In this document: positions 8,211 to 17,657 of the stretch, in pieces
Position numbering within the stretch: position 1 is the stretch's first letter
Layout of the letters: each line of letters begins with the position of its first letter
Origin: an uncultured Acidobacteriota bacterium
GTDB taxonomy: Bacteria; Acidobacteriota; Terriglobia; Terriglobales; Acidobacteriaceae
Length of the DNA stretch: 64,000 nucleotides
NCBI GenBank assembly: GCA_903873705.1
Contig: CAIQPK010000064.1
Coordinates: forward strand, 1-64,000
Reading direction: 5' to 3'
Notes under the pieces: generated by a model
The model's input: only the letters and a program-made list of their open reading frames with translations
Databases searched by the model: none
What the model was told of the DNA's origin: nothing
Made by a program: the position numbers and the translations under genes

Positions 8211-9731
8211 TTACTTCACCACAGCCGGCGGCCATGGCTTGCTGGCGAACCCTACGAACGAGCTCGACGTCTGCATCATCTTCTCCACATCATCCGGCTC
8301 AATCGGAATCGACTGGCTGACCCAGTCATGCCCGGTCTCCGTTACGATGACGTTGTCCTCCAGCTGCATGTGCACGCCACCGGGCAGCACTACGCCCTGC
8401 TCGATCGCCATGGCCATTCCCGGTAGCATCGGCTTCTCGTAGTCGCCCTCGTCATGCACTTCCATGCCGACGAAGTGACCGATCCCATACTTGTAGTACT
8501 GGTCATAGCCACCCTCGTCATGCAGAATCTTCACGGCGAGGTTATGCAGGTCCCACCACTTTGCTCCCGGCTTGATCGCTTCAATCACACTCTTTTGCAC
8601 CTTCAGCGCCGCCTCGTAAACCTTGCGCTGCTCCGGCGTAAAGTGACCATCAACCGGCGCGATGCGTTGTATGTCGGACGAGTGGTCAAGAAACGAAGCC
8701 CCCGTATCCACATGCATCACGCCACCAGCCACAATCGGCACATCCGCGGAACGCGATACAAACGCAATGTATCCCTCGGGCACCTGTCGAATTACGCGCT
8801 GCGGGGGAATCGGCGTCTCCTGCGCCTCCGTCGGGAAGCCCAGCGTAGCGCCGTGATAGCGATACACGAAGTCCAGCACCTCCATGATCTGCGACTCCGT
8901 CAGCCCTGGCCGCGCCAGTCGCATACCTTCGACAATGCCATCACCAGTAATCTGCACCGCACGCCGCAAACAAGCCAGGTCATAGGCATCATGCAGCTCG
9001 CGTATCGGGTCCATCACCTCAGCAGAGTCCCGCAGCTGCAGCGCAGGCGAGTAATGCTGCAGCGTCGCAAAGAACGCGAACCGCGTCGGCTCCGGCTGCC
9101 CCAGCCGCGGAAACCGCGGATAATTCACATACAGCGCCCGCGCCCCGCTGCTCCATTGCTTAGCCAGCGCCGCCGGCACTGGCCACCGCCGAATCTGCGT
9201 AATGCGCCAGTCGCGATAAGTCGTAATCGCAATGGAGAAATCTTCCTCCATCTTCGCGTACGCCCGTACGTCTTCGATGCCCGTCGCAACCTTGATCGCC
9301 TCCGGATTTCCCGACGTATAAAGCACCACCCGCGGTCCATCTTCAGCCGGAATAATCAACAGCGCCGAATCGTAGCTATCCAGCCCGGCGAGTCCGGTCA
9401 GAAATTCAAAGTCATGATTCTCACTCTGCGGAACCTGGTACTCAAGGTGCCGCGGCTGATTTTCGTCCACCGAAAAAATCAGCATGGCCCCTTCGGGCAT
9501 CGACTCCAGCACACGCTTCCGCCGCGCCGCATAGATCGCCCGCATCTGCACCGGGTCAAGGTGCGATACATCCATCGCCGCGGCCGCTTTGGTCTCCACG
9601 GTGTAGTTGTAGCTAAAGGGTTTCGGAGCGGGTCCGGACGTTTTGGCGCCCTGCGCGCTCGCCACACTAGTGAGCGTGGCCAGAAAAAGAAGGCCGGCAG
9701 CAGGTGTAAATCGGGGAGATAGTCCACGCAT
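8211..9731 (-). CDS. Exported M24-family Xaa-Pro aminopeptidase-like metallopeptidase
   Basis: A 506-residue protein with a signal peptide (AAGLLFLATLTSVASA). It has an N-terminal aminopeptidase-P-type domain (IYAARRKRVLESMPEGAMLI) and a C-terminal pita-bread catalytic domain. All five metal ligands can be read: Asp in HVDTGA, Asp in DHSSDIQR, His in YGIGHFVGMEVHD, Glu in AIEQGV and Glu in QLEDNVIVTETG. The family cleaves N-terminal residues before proline. A periplasmic or secreted copy fits the hydroxyproline and proline-peptide locus that surrounds it. It lies downstream of the TonB-dependent receptor on the same strand but is separated by an intrinsic terminator, so it is probably transcribed on its own. 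Confidence 0.9.
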   Translation of the reverse strand: MRGLSPRFTPAAGLLFLATLTSVASAQGAKTSGPAPKPFSYNYTVETKAAAAMDVSHLDPVQMRAIYAARRKRVLESMPEGAMLIFSVDENQPRHLEYQVPQSENHDFEFLTGLAGLDSYDSALLIIPAEDGPRVVLYTSGNPEAIKVATGIEDVRAYAKMEEDFSIAITTYRDWRITQIRRWPVPAALAKQWSSGARALYVNYPRFPRLGQPEPTRFAFFATLQHYSPALQLRDSAEVMDPIRELHDAYDLACLRRAVQITGDGIVEGMRLARPGLTESQIMEVLDFVYRYHGATLGFPTEAQETPIPPQRVIRQVPEGYIAFVSRSADVPIVAGGVMHVDTGASFLDHSSDIQRIAPVDGHFTPEQRKVYEAALKVQKSVIEAIKPGAKWWDLHNLAVKILHDEGGYDQYYKYGIGHFVGMEVHDEGDYEKPMLPGMAMAIEQGVVLPGGVHMQLEDNVIVTETGHDWVSQSIPIEPDDVEKMMQTSSSFVGFASKPWPPAVVK

Positions 9732-9827
9732 GGATCATCCCTTTCTTGCTGATGCAATGGAAATAGGGAGGTAGCGATAGCTGTCCGAGGGAATCAATAC
9801 GTACTGATCTATGCACCTGAAAAATAA

Positions 9828-9857
9828 CGGGCGGACGCCGGGGAGAGCGTCCGCCCG
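9828..9857 (-). terminator. Intrinsic terminator of the TonB-dependent receptor gene
   Basis: A perfect 11-bp stem, CGGGCGGACGC / GCGTCCGCCCG, with an 8-base loop. Read on the minus strand it is followed by TTATTTTTC. It sits just after the stop of the 9866-13153 gene and ahead of the M24 peptidase gene. Confidence 0.85.
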
Positions 9858-9865
9858 CCGAGGAG

Positions 9866-12800
9866 TTAGAAAAGAATCTTGCCGCTGAACTGCACGTTGA
9901 AGGGCTCACCCGGCCCGATACCGGGGATACCGTTGAAGTTACCGATCGTGCTGGTAACCTTGCCAAGGTTTGCTCCCACCGTGCCCGAGAATGGGGCATA
10001 GTTGTTGCGATTGAACAGGTTGAACATCTCTGCGCGGATCTGCACCTTCACCTTTTCCGTAAGGTGTCCAGTCTTGAAGACACCGAGGTCGATGTCGTTG
10101 TAACCGGGTCCACGAATCTGGTCACGACGCGATGTAGCGAAGGTCCCATTAGGTGCGTTCACGAACGATGCAGGATTGAGCTTGTACAGCGCATACGACG
10201 GCGTGGTCGCAGTACCGTAATTCGTCAGCGTGGTGTTTGCCCCCGCATACGGATCAGCCGATACCTGCACCGCCCGCTGCGCTCCTTCACCCGTACCGGT
10301 GTTATCCGTCGAGCTCTGGATGTTGATCGGCGCACCACCGTACATGGAGAGAACGCCGTGCAACTCAAACCCTCCCGTGAGCCAGTGAGGCGTGTTCTGG
10401 ATTGCAGGAATGTTGTAGTTGACCGTGCCACGGAACGTATTCGTGATGTCATACGTGCTGCTCGCATAGTCAGCCAGAATATTCGTGCTGTCCTGCGGCA
10501 GAGCGCTGCGGTAGTTAGTGCCATCGTCAAGACCATGCGCCCACACGTAGTAGAACGAGGACGACAGGTTATGCCAGTTCTGGGTCTTCAGCGTCATCTG
10601 GAGCGCGTTGTAATTTGAAATACCCACGCTATCCAGCGAGTTGATCGCACCATAACCCGGATACTGCGCGAAGAGCGGCCGGCTGGCCTGCTTTTGCGCC
10701 GTCGTGATAGCGGAGCCCAGCGTGCTGAGCGCGGCCTGGTTGATATCGCGCAGCAGTATCTCCTTGCGGCCGATATTCCCGACGTACCCCACTTGCGCCA
10801 CTACCCCGTGTCCCATCTCCTTCTGAATATTCAGTTGATAGTTCACCGTAACGGCGTTCTTGAAGTTTTGATTCACCGTGTAGAGACCGCAGGGCGTAGT
10901 CGCCGTGCAAATGGTCGAGGGTGAGCCAGCCAGCGGTTCATACAGGGTGCCCGCCGAGACCACCTTGTGTGAACCATTGAGGGTGAACAGCGGCGATGCA
11001 CCGCCCGGATTACCTTGAAGCCCAATCGCACCGCCATTCTTCACGCTTTGCGAGAGGAACACGTTGACGTTCGGGTTATCGAAGTACAGACCGCCGCCGC
11101 CGCGAATGAGTATGTCCTTCAGGAAGGCCGAGTGATAGGTGAAGCCGGCACGGGGGCTGAAGTCAACATACGCAGGCGGATATACCTTGTCGATGTCCGC
11201 GCCCTGGAATTGAAGTCCCTTTGCGGCAGTGAAAATAGAGAGGTCTTTATCTTTGTTATAGAGTGCACCGGTGTAGTCCCAACGGACGCCATAGTTCAAC
11301 GTCAGGTTTGGGGTGGCCTTGTAGGTGTCTTGCAGGAACAGGCCGAGCGAATTCACAAATACTTCGCGAGCCTGGTTGCCACGCGCGATAGAATCCGTCG
11401 CCATGTAGCCCGCCAGGAAATCGGACAGCGCTTTCACATGTGGCGCGATCGCGGTAGGGATTGTCGCATCGTCAGTCCAGCTATTTCCGGCACCGAGCTG
11501 AGTCTTTCCTTCATTGCCGTTGAAGTTGTAAGTACCGAGCGCAGATACCGCGTACTGCTCGTAGATATAGCCACGGCGGAACTCTCCGCCAAACCGCAGG
11601 GTGTGCGCACCCAGCGTCCACGTGAAGTCGTCGGTTACGTGGCCTGTGTACCCGTTGCGATACTCGGGCGGAGTGAGTCCGATAGGATCGAACGTGCCGC
11701 TGAGGAAAGTGATATTCGGCGCTCCCGGGATGCCCGGAACGCCCGTGTTGAAGCCCAGCGCGATCGGGTTGAAGGCGTGGTTGGCATCGCCATAACCCTG
11801 GCGGAAGTAGTCGCCGCCCAGCAGCACCTGGTTGCTGAATCGGCTCGACAGCTGCTGGTTCCATACAAATGCGTAGTTCTGCGCGCGCGTCGGCACCGTG
11901 CTGTAGTACCACCGTAGCTGCGAGCTGCCGGGCGTCGTCTGCGTACCTTCACCCGAGAACCAGTGGAAGGAGAAGCTGTTCTTCGCGTTCATCGCGTAGT
12001 CGAATTTCACCGACCCGTTATAGCTGTGGCCAGTCGTTGGATCCGGGCTCTGGTAGTTCGACGAAACCGCCGGACCAGTGAGCGCCGAAGGCATCCACAG
12101 GTTCGCGAGCAGGGCAGTCGTCACCGGATTCGGCGTCACGTGATACTTCGTGAGCTCAGCCAACGCCAACGTCTGGAACGCCGCCGAGGGCTCCGTTCCG
12201 AGCTGCGTATTGCCCAGCACGTAAGCGCCATACTCAAACGAACCGAAGAAGAACAGCTTGTCCTTGATGATCGGAGCACCCAGCGACGTACCCGCAACAA
12301 AGTTGCGGACCTTCAGCTTCGCCGCCGAAAAGGGATTCTTTTTTCCGAACAGCTCATTGCGGTTGTAGTAGTACTCGCTGCCGTGGAAGGCGTTCGTTCC
12401 CGACCGCAGAGTCACGTTCACCGTGCCCGCGGCACTCCTTCCCGCTTCAGGAAGCGACAGTGTCTGTACCGAAAACGCGTCCATCGTATCGATCGGGAGC
12501 GTCGTGCCAGAAATACCCGCTGCACCGCCTTCGTTGATCGCCGGTTCATTGTGCCAGAAATCGTTGTTGTCCACCCCGTCCAGCTGCCAGTTCACCTGGT
12601 TGCGGCGCGCCCCGTTGAGCGATCCATCAAAGCCCTGACCACCCGAGTAGCCGGAGTAACCCGGCGTCAAGGCGAACATCTGCGTATAGTCACGGCCATT
12701 GATCGGCAGGTCCTGCACCGTCTGCGGAGAAAGCGTCGAGGTCGTTGCCGACGTATCGACGTCCAGGCTCAACTGGTCCGCCTGCACTTCCACAGTCTGG

Positions 12801-13153
12801 TTCTGCGACGCGATCCCGACTTTCACCGGCACGTTAAAAATCTGGCCCGCGCTGACAATAATGCCCGTCGTCTTCGACATCTGGAACCCCGACGCCGTCA
12901 CCGTCACGCTGTACGTACCCGGTGGAAGGTCCTGTAGCACGAATGTTCCTGCACTTGACGTCGTCGTCTCGTGCGCAACGCCGGTATCCACAGCCAGCGC
13001 TGTCACCGGCGCAGACGCCACCGCGGCGCCCGAAGGATCAGTAACGGTGCCGCTGATGCCGCCGCGGAAGGTCTGGGCCATCAGGTGCAGGTTAAGTGCT
13101 GAAAAGCACACCACCAAGAGCGACCAAGTAAGAAACCGGGTGAGATAGCGCAT
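9866..13153 (-). CDS. TonB-dependent receptor, Oar-like, with N-terminal carboxypeptidase-regulatory domain
   Basis: A 1095-residue outer-membrane protein. A signal peptide (WSLLVVCFSALNLHLMAQ) is followed by a CarboxypepD-regulatory beta-sandwich (GGISGTVTDPSGAAVASAPV to GTYSVTVTASGFQ), a plug domain (LPINGRDYTQMFALTPGYSG, WQLDGVDNND), and a large beta-barrel ending in the aromatic C-terminus VQFSGKILF. This is the acidobacterial Oar/TBDT architecture, used for uptake of large nutrients such as peptides or oligosaccharides. The ATG at 13153 has AGGAG eight bases upstream. A -35/-10 pair overlapped by a GTATAC-N6 element lies about 200 bases upstream. Neighbouring peptidases and the hydroxyproline operon suggest peptide or glycopeptide import. 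Confidence 0.92.
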   Translation of the reverse strand: MRYLTRFLTWSLLVVCFSALNLHLMAQTFRGGISGTVTDPSGAAVASAPVTALAVDTGVAHETTTSSAGTFVLQDLPPGTYSVTVTASGFQMSKTTGIIVSAGQIFNVPVKVGIASQNQTVEVQADQLSLDVDTSATTSTLSPQTVQDLPINGRDYTQMFALTPGYSGYSGGQGFDGSLNGARRNQVNWQLDGVDNNDFWHNEPAINEGGAAGISGTTLPIDTMDAFSVQTLSLPEAGRSAAGTVNVTLRSGTNAFHGSEYYYNRNELFGKKNPFSAAKLKVRNFVAGTSLGAPIIKDKLFFFGSFEYGAYVLGNTQLGTEPSAAFQTLALAELTKYHVTPNPVTTALLANLWMPSALTGPAVSSNYQSPDPTTGHSYNGSVKFDYAMNAKNSFSFHWFSGEGTQTTPGSSQLRWYYSTVPTRAQNYAFVWNQQLSSRFSNQVLLGGDYFRQGYGDANHAFNPIALGFNTGVPGIPGAPNITFLSGTFDPIGLTPPEYRNGYTGHVTDDFTWTLGAHTLRFGGEFRRGYIYEQYAVSALGTYNFNGNEGKTQLGAGNSWTDDATIPTAIAPHVKALSDFLAGYMATDSIARGNQAREVFVNSLGLFLQDTYKATPNLTLNYGVRWDYTGALYNKDKDLSIFTAAKGLQFQGADIDKVYPPAYVDFSPRAGFTYHSAFLKDILIRGGGGLYFDNPNVNVFLSQSVKNGGAIGLQGNPGGASPLFTLNGSHKVVSAGTLYEPLAGSPSTICTATTPCGLYTVNQNFKNAVTVNYQLNIQKEMGHGVVAQVGYVGNIGRKEILLRDINQAALSTLGSAITTAQKQASRPLFAQYPGYGAINSLDSVGISNYNALQMTLKTQNWHNLSSSFYYVWAHGLDDGTNYRSALPQDSTNILADYASSTYDITNTFRGTVNYNIPAIQNTPHWLTGGFELHGVLSMYGGAPINIQSSTDNTGTGEGAQRAVQVSADPYAGANTTLTNYGTATTPSYALYKLNPASFVNAPNGTFATSRRDQIRGPGYNDIDLGVFKTGHLTEKVKVQIRAEMFNLFNRNNYAPFSGTVGANLGKVTSTIGNFNGIPGIGPGEPFNVQFSGKILF

Positions 13154-13339
13154 CGCCACTTCTCCTATAAATTGTGAATTCTGAAATCCGAAGACAGAGA
13201 CTTACACCGCGTGAAACCGATCTGTGGCCGGCGGACTTCTGTTCTGTTTTTTGAGGCGATAGAAACAGAGCTACTTTTGAAACACCACTCCCGTTGCAGA
13301 AATAGCGATTCGTTCGCATCCGTTATCGCGACTAGTTAT

Positions 13340-13357
13340 GTATACAATCCAGAATAC
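13340..13357 (-). promoter_or_regulatory. GTATAC-N6-GTATAC operator copy 1, over the receptor promoter
   Basis: Reads GTATAC-AATCCA-GAATAC. On the minus strand TTGACA (13378-13373) and TATTCT (13356-13351), 16 bp apart, form a good promoter for the receptor gene. The operator overlaps its -10 box, which suits repression. Confidence 0.7.
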
Positions 13358-13596
13358 ATCCTCCGGTCACCGTGTCAAGTTGAAACGCCCCTTTTGCCGT
13401 GAAAGGCTCAAAAAAATGCGTATTGCACCGCAAACAGTTCAATTTCGCACCCCTTGAGACGGCTTCGCCTTCGCAGCCCGTAAAAATTGCGGGGCGTCTC
13501 CTGCCTGAACGTTCCGATTGAAAGGTCAGCTGTGTTCACGCATCCTGCGGCCTGTCCTGCTTTCTCGAATAAGTAGGTACTCATCGCGCAGGTAAG

Positions 13597-13614
13597 GTAT
13601 ACAATCTTGTACAC
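13597..13614 (+). promoter_or_regulatory. GTATAC-N6-GTATAC operator copy 2, before the DUF885 gene
   Basis: Reads GTATAC-AATCTT-GTACAC. The whole 18-mer is almost a perfect inverted repeat (GTATACAA / TTGTACAC). It lies 73 bases before the ATG of the secreted peptidase gene. TACAAT inside it could serve as a -10 box. Confidence 0.7.
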
Positions 13615-13686
13615 ACCGCAAACAGGAACTCGACTCCTCCGGGAACCGGCACCGACAGCAACAGCTGACTAGAGAGGTTAGGACTC

Positions 13687-15411
13687 ATGCCCGACACAAC
13701 CGACACATTTAAAAGCGCAGCGACGCCGCGCTTGATGACCCTCGTCATCGCTCTTCTGGTCACCACGGCCGGCCTTCACGCGACGCCCCCAGCCCTCGCT
13801 CCCGCGCCCAATACATTCGACGCCCTCGTCCAGCTCTTCAACGACTGGCGCACCTTCGAACGTCCGGCGATGAAAGCCGGTGTACCCGACTACTCCGCCG
13901 CCGCCATGACGGCCAAGGCGTCCGCGCTCCCAACCTGGCAGAAGCGCCTCGCTGCGATTGACACCACCGGCTGGCCCATCGCGCAGCAGAACGACGCGAA
14001 GCTCATCAAGGCCGAGATGAACGGCCTCGACTTCGACTTCCGCGTCCTCAAACCCTGGTCCCGCGACCCCGCTTTCTACGTCAGCATCTGGCCCAGCCGG
14101 ACAGACGTTCCCTCCCGCGAAGCTCCCGTCTCCTATCCCGAAATCCAGCTCTACGAGTACAAGTGGCCGCTCTCCCCTGCGGCACAAACGGAGCTCACCG
14201 CCAAGATCGGCATGATCCCCGCCTTCCTCGCTGAAGCCAGGGTCAACGTCAAAGACGCCAACGCCCGCGACCTCTGGATCCAGGGCGAGCAGGAGCTCCG
14301 CAACCAGTCCCGCGCGCTCACCACATTGCTCAGCGGCAAGCTCCGCGTGCGCACGCTAGGCGGAGGCCAGCTCGCCGACCTCAGCGGCGCCTCGCCAGAA
14401 CTCCTTGCCGCCATCAGCAACGCGCAGAAGGCCACAGACGACTACGTCGCCTGGCTCGAGAAACTCGCCCCCACCAAGACCGGCCCCTCTGGCGTTGGCA
14501 AGGACAACTACACCTGGTACCAGCAGAACGTGCACTTCGTTCCCTACACCTGGGATGACGAAGTAGCCCTGCTGCACCGTGAGCTTGAGCGCGCCACCGC
14601 TGCGCTCCGAGTGGAGGAGCATAACAACCGCAATCTCCCGCCACTCAACCCGTCACCCGACCCCGCTACCTTCGACAAGACCGCCAAAGCCCAGCTCGAC
14701 AAGTTCATCGACTTCCTCGTCAAGGGCGAGATGATCCCCGACAAGCCTTACCTTCGCGAAGCGCTCACCGGCGAGCTCGCGCGCTTCACGCCCGCGGAGC
14801 GCCTTACTTTCTTCGGCCGCGTCACCATGCGCAACACCATGCCGCTCATGTCGCATGACTATCACTGGATCGATCTCGGCCGCATGCGCGACGAGCCCAA
14901 CCCCGACCCCATCCGCCGCGGCGCCCTGCTCTCCAACATTTGGGACAACCGCGCCGAGGGCTTCGCCACTGCCTGGGAAGAGATCATGATGCGCGCCGGC
15001 CTGTACGACGACGATCCCCGCGCGAAGGAACTCGTCTGGTGCATGCTCGCCAACCGCGCCGCCCGTGGTCTCGCTTCACTCTACGTTCAGTCCAACGACT
15101 TCACCCTGGAACAAGGTGGCCGCTTCCAGGCCGAGTGGACCCCGCGCGGCTGGTCCGTCGCCAAGGATTCACTCACCACCTTCGAGCAGCTGCTCTACGC
15201 CCGTCAGCCCGGTTACGGCACCAGCTACATCACCGGCAAGCTCATGGCCGATCGCCTGATGGCCGAGTATGGCCATCAACAGGAGCGCGCCGGGAAGGCC
15301 TTTGTCATGCGTGAGTTCATGGACAAGTTCAACAGCGAAGGCATGATTCCCGCCTCCGTCATGGAGTCCGAAATGATCACGGACAAAGGCGCCTTGCTGC
15401 CGCCTGAATAG
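13687..15411 (+). CDS. Exported DUF885-family protein (putative metallopeptidase-like)
   Basis: A 574-residue protein with an N-terminal hydrophobic signal segment (LMTLVIALLVTTAGLHA). It has the DUF885 C-terminal signature: AEGFATAWEEIMMRAGLYDDDP (the family EGWA-x-YxE-like helix) and RQPGYGTSYITGKL. Proteins of this family are helical zinc-peptidase-like enzymes, some acting on peptides, so export and cleavage of peptide substrates is likely but not shown. It is preceded by a GTATAC-N6 element and followed by a clear terminator, so it is a single-gene unit inside the proposed hydroxyproline/peptide regulon. Confidence 0.85.
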   Translation: MPDTTDTFKSAATPRLMTLVIALLVTTAGLHATPPALAPAPNTFDALVQLFNDWRTFERPAMKAGVPDYSAAAMTAKASALPTWQKRLAAIDTTGWPIAQQNDAKLIKAEMNGLDFDFRVLKPWSRDPAFYVSIWPSRTDVPSREAPVSYPEIQLYEYKWPLSPAAQTELTAKIGMIPAFLAEARVNVKDANARDLWIQGEQELRNQSRALTTLLSGKLRVRTLGGGQLADLSGASPELLAAISNAQKATDDYVAWLEKLAPTKTGPSGVGKDNYTWYQQNVHFVPYTWDDEVALLHRELERATAALRVEEHNNRNLPPLNPSPDPATFDKTAKAQLDKFIDFLVKGEMIPDKPYLREALTGELARFTPAERLTFFGRVTMRNTMPLMSHDYHWIDLGRMRDEPNPDPIRRGALLSNIWDNRAEGFATAWEEIMMRAGLYDDDPRAKELVWCMLANRAARGLASLYVQSNDFTLEQGGRFQAEWTPRGWSVAKDSLTTFEQLLYARQPGYGTSYITGKLMADRLMAEYGHQQERAGKAFVMREFMDKFNSEGMIPASVMESEMITDKGALLPPE

Positions 15412-15430
15412 ATTTACGCGACCTCTCCAG

Positions 15431-15463
15431 GTGCCCTCACCCACCGGCGAGGGCACTTTTTTT
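15431..15463 (+). terminator. Intrinsic terminator after the DUF885 gene
   Basis: An 8-bp stem, GTGCCCTC / GAGGGCAC, with a 10-base loop followed by seven T. It lies 20 bases after the stop codon. Confidence 0.92.
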
Positions 15464-15551
15464 GCGACTCAACAAGCACCACATTGACACATCGCTTCGG
15501 TGCGCCTAAAAGTTGTAGTCGCACATTTTCGCGTTTTGCCGTGTCTCGAAT

Positions 15552-15569
15552 GTATGCAATATCGTCTAC
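15552..15569 (+). promoter_or_regulatory. GTATAC-N6-GTATAC operator copy 3, before the hydroxyproline operon
   Basis: Reads GTATGC-AATATC-GTCTAC, the most diverged of the five copies. It ends only nine bases before the epimerase ATG and overlaps a possible -10 box TACAAT (15567-15572). Confidence 0.6.
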
Positions 15570-15578
15570 AATAATGTT

Positions 15579-16538
15579 ATGAACTCAGGCCACGCAGCTT
15601 ACAACGCCATCCGGGTTATCGACTCACACACGGCTGGCGAGCCGACGCGGGTCATACTCTCCGGAGGTCCCCAGCTCAAAGGCAAAACGCTCCAGGAATC
15701 GCTCCACTATCTCCGCACGGAAAGCGACTGTTTCCGCCTCAGTGTCATCGGCGAACCCCGCGGATCGGAAGTCATCGTCGGCGCCCTGCTCTGCGACGCA
15801 GTCGACCAAACCGCCGCCACCGGCGTCATCTTCTTCAACGATGTCGGCTACCTCGGCATGTGCGGCCACGGCTCCATCGGCGTAGTCACCACCCTCGCGC
15901 ATCTCGGCCGTATCGGCCCCGGCACACACCACATTGAAACCCCCGTCGGAACGGTTCAAACCACGCTCCATGACGATGGCCGCGTCTCTATCTCGAACGT
16001 GCCCAGCTACCGTTACCGTGCGCACGTCCCTGTTGACGTCCCCGGCTACGGCACCTGCCACGGCGACATCGCGTGGGGCGGCAACTGGTTCTTCCTCATC
16101 GCCGATCACGGCCTTCCGCTTGTCATCGACCACCGCGCCGAACTGATCGCCTACACCACCGCCGTTCGCAAGGCACTCTCCGCCGCCTGCATCACCGGCG
16201 CCAACAACGCCCTCATCGATCACATCGAGCTTGAAGCTCCGCCGGTCTCCAGCGAAAACTCCGCGCGCAACTTCATGCTCTGCCCCGGCGCGTCGTTCGA
16301 TCGCTCCCCCTGCGGTACCGGCACCAGCGCCAGGCTCGCGTGCCTCTATGCTGAAGGCCGCCTAAAGCCCGGCGACACGTGGTACCAGGAGGGCATCCTC
16401 GGCACCGTCTTCCAAGGCACCATAGCACTCCACGGGGACTGCATTCTCCCCACCATCACCGGACGCGCCTGGATCACTGGCGAAGCCACTCTCCTGTACG
16501 ATCCCGACGATCCGTTTCGTTCAGGCATCAAGTTTTAG
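15579..16538 (+). CDS. 4-hydroxyproline 2-epimerase / proline racemase family
   Basis: A 319-residue enzyme of the proline racemase fold. Both catalytic cysteines are present: Cys95 in LGMCGHGSIGV and Cys245 in DRSPCGTGTSA. Two Cys indicate an epimerase or racemase rather than the trans-3-hydroxyproline dehydratase branch, which has Thr at the second site. The product is expected to convert trans-4-hydroxy-L-proline into cis-4-hydroxy-D-proline in the cytosol. It is the first gene of a five-gene operon with the dehydrogenase and deaminase of the same pathway. No Shine-Dalgarno is visible, and a possible -10 box sits so close to the ATG that the message may be leaderless. Confidence 0.92.
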   Translation: MNSGHAAYNAIRVIDSHTAGEPTRVILSGGPQLKGKTLQESLHYLRTESDCFRLSVIGEPRGSEVIVGALLCDAVDQTAATGVIFFNDVGYLGMCGHGSIGVVTTLAHLGRIGPGTHHIETPVGTVQTTLHDDGRVSISNVPSYRYRAHVPVDVPGYGTCHGDIAWGGNWFFLIADHGLPLVIDHRAELIAYTTAVRKALSAACITGANNALIDHIELEAPPVSSENSARNFMLCPGASFDRSPCGTGTSARLACLYAEGRLKPGDTWYQEGILGTVFQGTIALHGDCILPTITGRAWITGEATLLYDPDDPFRSGIKF

Positions 16539-16541
16539 TCC

Positions 16542-17657
16542 ATGCATTACGACGTCATCATCATCGGAGCCGGCATTGTGGGTTGCGCCTGCGCGCGAGA
16601 GTGCGCCACCGCTGGCCTCAAGGTTGCCATCATCGAGCACCACATTCCCGCCGCGGCCACCACTGCCGCCGGCATGGGACACATCGTCACCATGGACGAT
16701 TCCCCCGCGCAACTCGCCCTCACCGCCTACTCTCGCGGCCTCTGGCAGCAGCTCGCACCCCAGCTCCCCGCATCCGCCGAATACGAAGCCTGTGGCACCC
16801 TCTGGGTCGCCGCAGACGACGAAGAGATGGCCGGCGTTTCCGCCAAACAATCCGTCTACACCGCGGCCGGAATCGCCTCATCAACACTCAGCCCTGACGT
16901 ACTCGCCAGTGCGGAGCCCGCCCTCCGCAGAGGCCTGTCCGGCGGCTTCCTCGTCCCCGATGACGCCGTTGTCTACCCGCCTGCCTCCGCGCAGTACTTC
17001 CTGCAACAGGCCCAGGCCAGCGGAACCGTCCTCTTGCAAGCTCGCGTCATCCGCGCCGCGAACCACAGCGTCCAACTGGCTGACGCCACTATCCTCCACA
17101 CGGGCAAAATCATCATCGCCACCGGCGCCGACATCAGCCTTACCCCCACACTCCCGATACAGAAGCGCAAGGGCCACCTGCTCATTACCGACCGCTATCC
17201 CGGCCTCATCCATCACCAGATCGTCGAGCTCGGCTACCTCAAGAGCGCCCACAAACTCACCGCCGATTCCGTTGCGTTCAACGTGCAACCGCGCCAGACC
17301 GGCCAGATCCTCATCGGCTCTTCGCGCCAGTACGGCAACGACGACCCCGGGCTCGACCAGCGCATCCTCGCGGCCATGCTCGAACGCGCCATCAGCTACA
17401 TCCCCGCACTCGCTCGCGTCTCCGGCATTCGCGCCTGGACCGGCTTCCGCGCCGCCACGCCCGACAAGCTCCCCCTCATCGGCCCCACCGAAGACCACTC
17501 CGTCTTCCTCGCCATGGGCTTCGAAGGCCTCGGCATCACCAACGCCACCGGCGCCGCCCGCTTGCTCGCCGACCATCTCCTCCTACGGCCCTCAGCCATT
17601 CCCCTCACGCCCTACTTGCCCGAGCGCATCAAGCAGGAGGCCTATGCCCACGCCTGA
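16542..17657 (+). CDS. FAD-dependent D-hydroxyproline dehydrogenase subunit (DAO fold)
   Basis: A 371-residue D-amino-acid-oxidase-type flavoprotein. The N-terminal dinucleotide fold reads IIIGAGIVGCACARECATAG with a terminal Glu-His at the end of the second strand. The C-terminal FAD-closing motif is GFEGLGITNATGAARLLADH. It is expected to oxidise cis-4-hydroxy-D-proline to 1-pyrroline-4-hydroxy-2-carboxylate, passing electrons to partner subunits. It starts three bases after the epimerase stop and overlaps the next small gene by 14 bases. The trio with a 2Fe-2S protein and a second flavoprotein matches the multicomponent hydroxyproline dehydrogenases known in proteobacteria. Confidence 0.9.
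   Translation: MHYDVIIIGAGIVGCACARECATAGLKVAIIEHHIPAAATTAAGMGHIVTMDDSPAQLALTAYSRGLWQQLAPQLPASAEYEACGTLWVAADDEEMAGVSAKQSVYTAAGIASSTLSPDVLASAEPALRRGLSGGFLVPDDAVVYPPASAQYFLQQAQASGTVLLQARVIRAANHSVQLADATILHTGKIIIATGADISLTPTLPIQKRKGHLLITDRYPGLIHHQIVELGYLKSAHKLTADSVAFNVQPRQTGQILIGSSRQYGNDDPGLDQRILAAMLERAISYIPALARVSGIRAWTGFRAATPDKLPLIGPTEDHSVFLAMGFEGLGITNATGAARLLADHLLLRPSAIPLTPYLPERIKQEAYAHA

Larger units (their letters stand above)
13154..13686. promoter_or_regulatory. 533-base divergent regulatory region
   Basis: No gene is visible here. The region holds the minus-strand promoter of the TonB-dependent receptor and, toward its right end, the leader of the DUF885 peptidase gene. One GTATAC-N6-type element serves each direction (listed separately). 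The rest is AT-richer than the coding surroundings and shows no further strong inverted repeats. Confidence 0.6.
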
